This document shows, one piece after another, positions 63,301-64,000 of a stretch of DNA of 64,000 bases (position 1 is its first letter; each line of letters begins with the position of its first letter). The stretch is from CAVPDE01 sp963702565 (GTDB lineage: Bacteria > Desulfobacterota > DSM-4660 > Desulfatiglandales > HGW-15). The position numbers and the translations under genes are program-made. The notes under the pieces are model-generated. The model saw only the letters and a list, made by a program, of their open reading frames with translations, made no database searches and had not been told where the DNA came from. Location of the stretch: the NCBI GenBank assembly GCA_963702565.1, contig CAVPDE010000029.1, positions 1 to 64,000 of the forward strand, written 5' to 3'.

Positions 63301-63882
63301 ATGGAGAAGTACATATGTCCGTATTGCTCGATGGTGTTTGCCTCGGTTGAGCAATTGAAAGAGCACGTGGTGACGGGGCATCCATCGGAGCCTCTTCCTG
63401 AACCGGAGGGGGTGGTGGCCTTCACGGTGAACGGCCGAAAGTACAGTCTGAGTGTGGAGCCCCAGTGGACCCTGTACTATGTGATTCACGATATCCTGGG
63501 GTTGACGGGGGTGAAGATGTTTTGTGACCGGGGGGCCTGTGGGTCCTGTACGGTCATCATGGATGGAAGACCCATCCTCTCCTGCATGAAGCTCGCAGTG
63601 CACTGCAATGGGGCACAAATCGAAACGGCAGAAGGTGTCGCTGAGCAGAAACATCCCCTGATCGATGCCTATGTTAAGCATCACTGCATGCAGTGCGGGT
63701 ATTGCACGCCGGGGTTTGTGACGACGGCGAAGGCCCTTTTGGACAAGAACCCCGACCCGACCGAGGAGGAAATCCGAGAGTCGCTGGGTGGAAATCTCTG
63801 TCGCTGCGGCACTTATCCCCAGCATCCAAAGGCCATTCTAGAAGCGGCCGGAGAACTGAAGGCGTCAAAGGAGGGCAGATGA
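63301..63882 (+). CDS. Mo-hydroxylase 2Fe-2S subunit with N-terminal zinc finger, copy 2
   Basis: This 193-residue protein has the same build as copy 1: Cys6, Cys9, His22, His27 zinc-finger motif, then CoxS with CDRGACGSC, CMQCGYCTPGF and NLCRCGTY. The first 97 residues are almost identical to copy 1. After ILSCMKL the two diverge (LAVHCNGAQIETAEG against LVIECGGKNIETVEG), and the tails are different. The next CoxL gene starts 1 bp after its stop. Confidence 0.87.
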   Translation: MEKYICPYCSMVFASVEQLKEHVVTGHPSEPLPEPEGVVAFTVNGRKYSLSVEPQWTLYYVIHDILGLTGVKMFCDRGACGSCTVIMDGRPILSCMKLAVHCNGAQIETAEGVAEQKHPLIDAYVKHHCMQCGYCTPGFVTTAKALLDKNPDPTEEEIRESLGGNLCRCGTYPQHPKAILEAAGELKASKEGR

Positions 63883-63883
63883 C

Positions 63884-64000
63884 ATGGCCAGTGAAGAAGA
63901 AAAAAAAGCCAAGGAGCTTTTAGATAACCTGCGCGCTGACAAGTACCCTTTGCCTCGGGAGAGATTTCAATTCATCGGGAACCGGGATGTCCGTCGTTTG
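63884..64000 (+). CDS. Molybdenum hydroxylase large subunit, 5' end only
   Basis: The 39 codons before the window edge read MASEEEKKAKELLDNLRA and then RFQFIGNRDVRRL, the usual opening of a CoxL-type subunit (FIGxRDVRRLDxLEK). With copy 2 of coxS directly before it, a second Mo hydroxylase almost certainly continues past the window. Its N-terminus is unlike that of the first CoxL. Confidence 0.75.
   Translation, partial: MASEEEKKAKELLDNLRADKYPLPRERFQFIGNRDVRRL

Larger units (their letters stand above)
60895..63589 (+). repeat. Duplicated module, copy 2
   Basis: This is the partner of 48423-51155. Identity begins at GGAATGGAGGTAGGG just before the NuoG/E fusion and covers both diaphorase genes almost base for base. 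It resumes over the first half of coxS and stops abruptly at 63589. Upstream sequence of the two copies is unrelated. Confidence 0.85.

Overview
The window looks like a chromosome segment of an anaerobic, probably sulfate-reducing or syntrophic member of the Desulfobacterota (old Deltaproteobacteria). That is an inference from gene content: ferredoxin-dependent 2-oxoacid oxidoreductases, an Nqr/Rnf-type membrane complex, a GltD-like iron-sulfur flavoprotein, a YeiH-type transporter with two small membrane partners, an AF1514-like small protein, molybdenum hydroxylases with Nuo-like diaphorase genes, and a complete-looking TCA gene set. No rRNA, tRNA, CRISPR array or prophage was recognised.

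Layout. 0-6 kb: a PII gene and ammonium transporter gene behind a near-perfect sigma-54 promoter, a large LRR-Roc-COR-TIR (Roco) gene, and an IS4-type transposase relic. All of these are interrupted by frameshifts. 6-9.6 kb: HAD hydrolase (frameshifted), DUF202 membrane protein, Hsp20, AF1514-like protein, MDR oxidoreductase. 9.7-16.3 kb: acyl-CoA dehydrogenase, then a 2-oxoacid dehydrogenase complex (E1 alpha, E1 beta, E2, E3). 16.3-20.8 kb: a periplasmic sulfur-handling operon (MBL-rhodanese protein, split YeeE/YedE transporter, YeeE-rhodanese fusion). 21-38 kb: energy and carbon core, with malate dehydrogenase, NqrBCDEF-like genes without a visible nqrA, a GltD-like flavoprotein, a second flavoprotein, 2-oxoacid:ferredoxin oxidoreductase (KorA/KorB), aconitase, citrate synthase, fumarase and a secreted five-repeat protein. 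38.4-43.2 kb: YeiH-type transporter operon, radical SAM protein and small proteins.

43.6-64 kb is an accessory catabolic region. An IclR regulator and a four-subunit 2-oxoacid:ferredoxin oxidoreductase operon share an identical three-half-site operator. Next come an SDR dehydrogenase, a molybdenum hydroxylase gene set (CoxS/L/M type) preceded by a NuoG-NuoE fusion and a NuoF protein, a Liv-type ABC transporter, another SDR, and a second copy of the NuoG/E-NuoF-CoxS module running into a second CoxL at the window edge. The two modules lie 12,472 bp apart and are nearly identical over about 2.4 kb, then diverge inside coxS. The CoxS subunits carry an N-terminal C2H2-type zinc-finger motif. I infer that uptake by the Liv system feeds substrate hydroxylation by Mo enzymes that pass electrons to NAD through the NuoEFG-like diaphorase; the substrate cannot be read from the sequence. 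This is the best candidate for an undescribed system.

Two features cut across the window. Many intergenic gaps hold arrays of 7-9 nt tandem repeats, often facing an inverted copy of themselves; the unit differs from gap to gap but the architecture recurs. Frameshifts are concentrated in the first 13 kb, several in homopolymers or repeats, so some of the broken genes may be sequencing or assembly errors.
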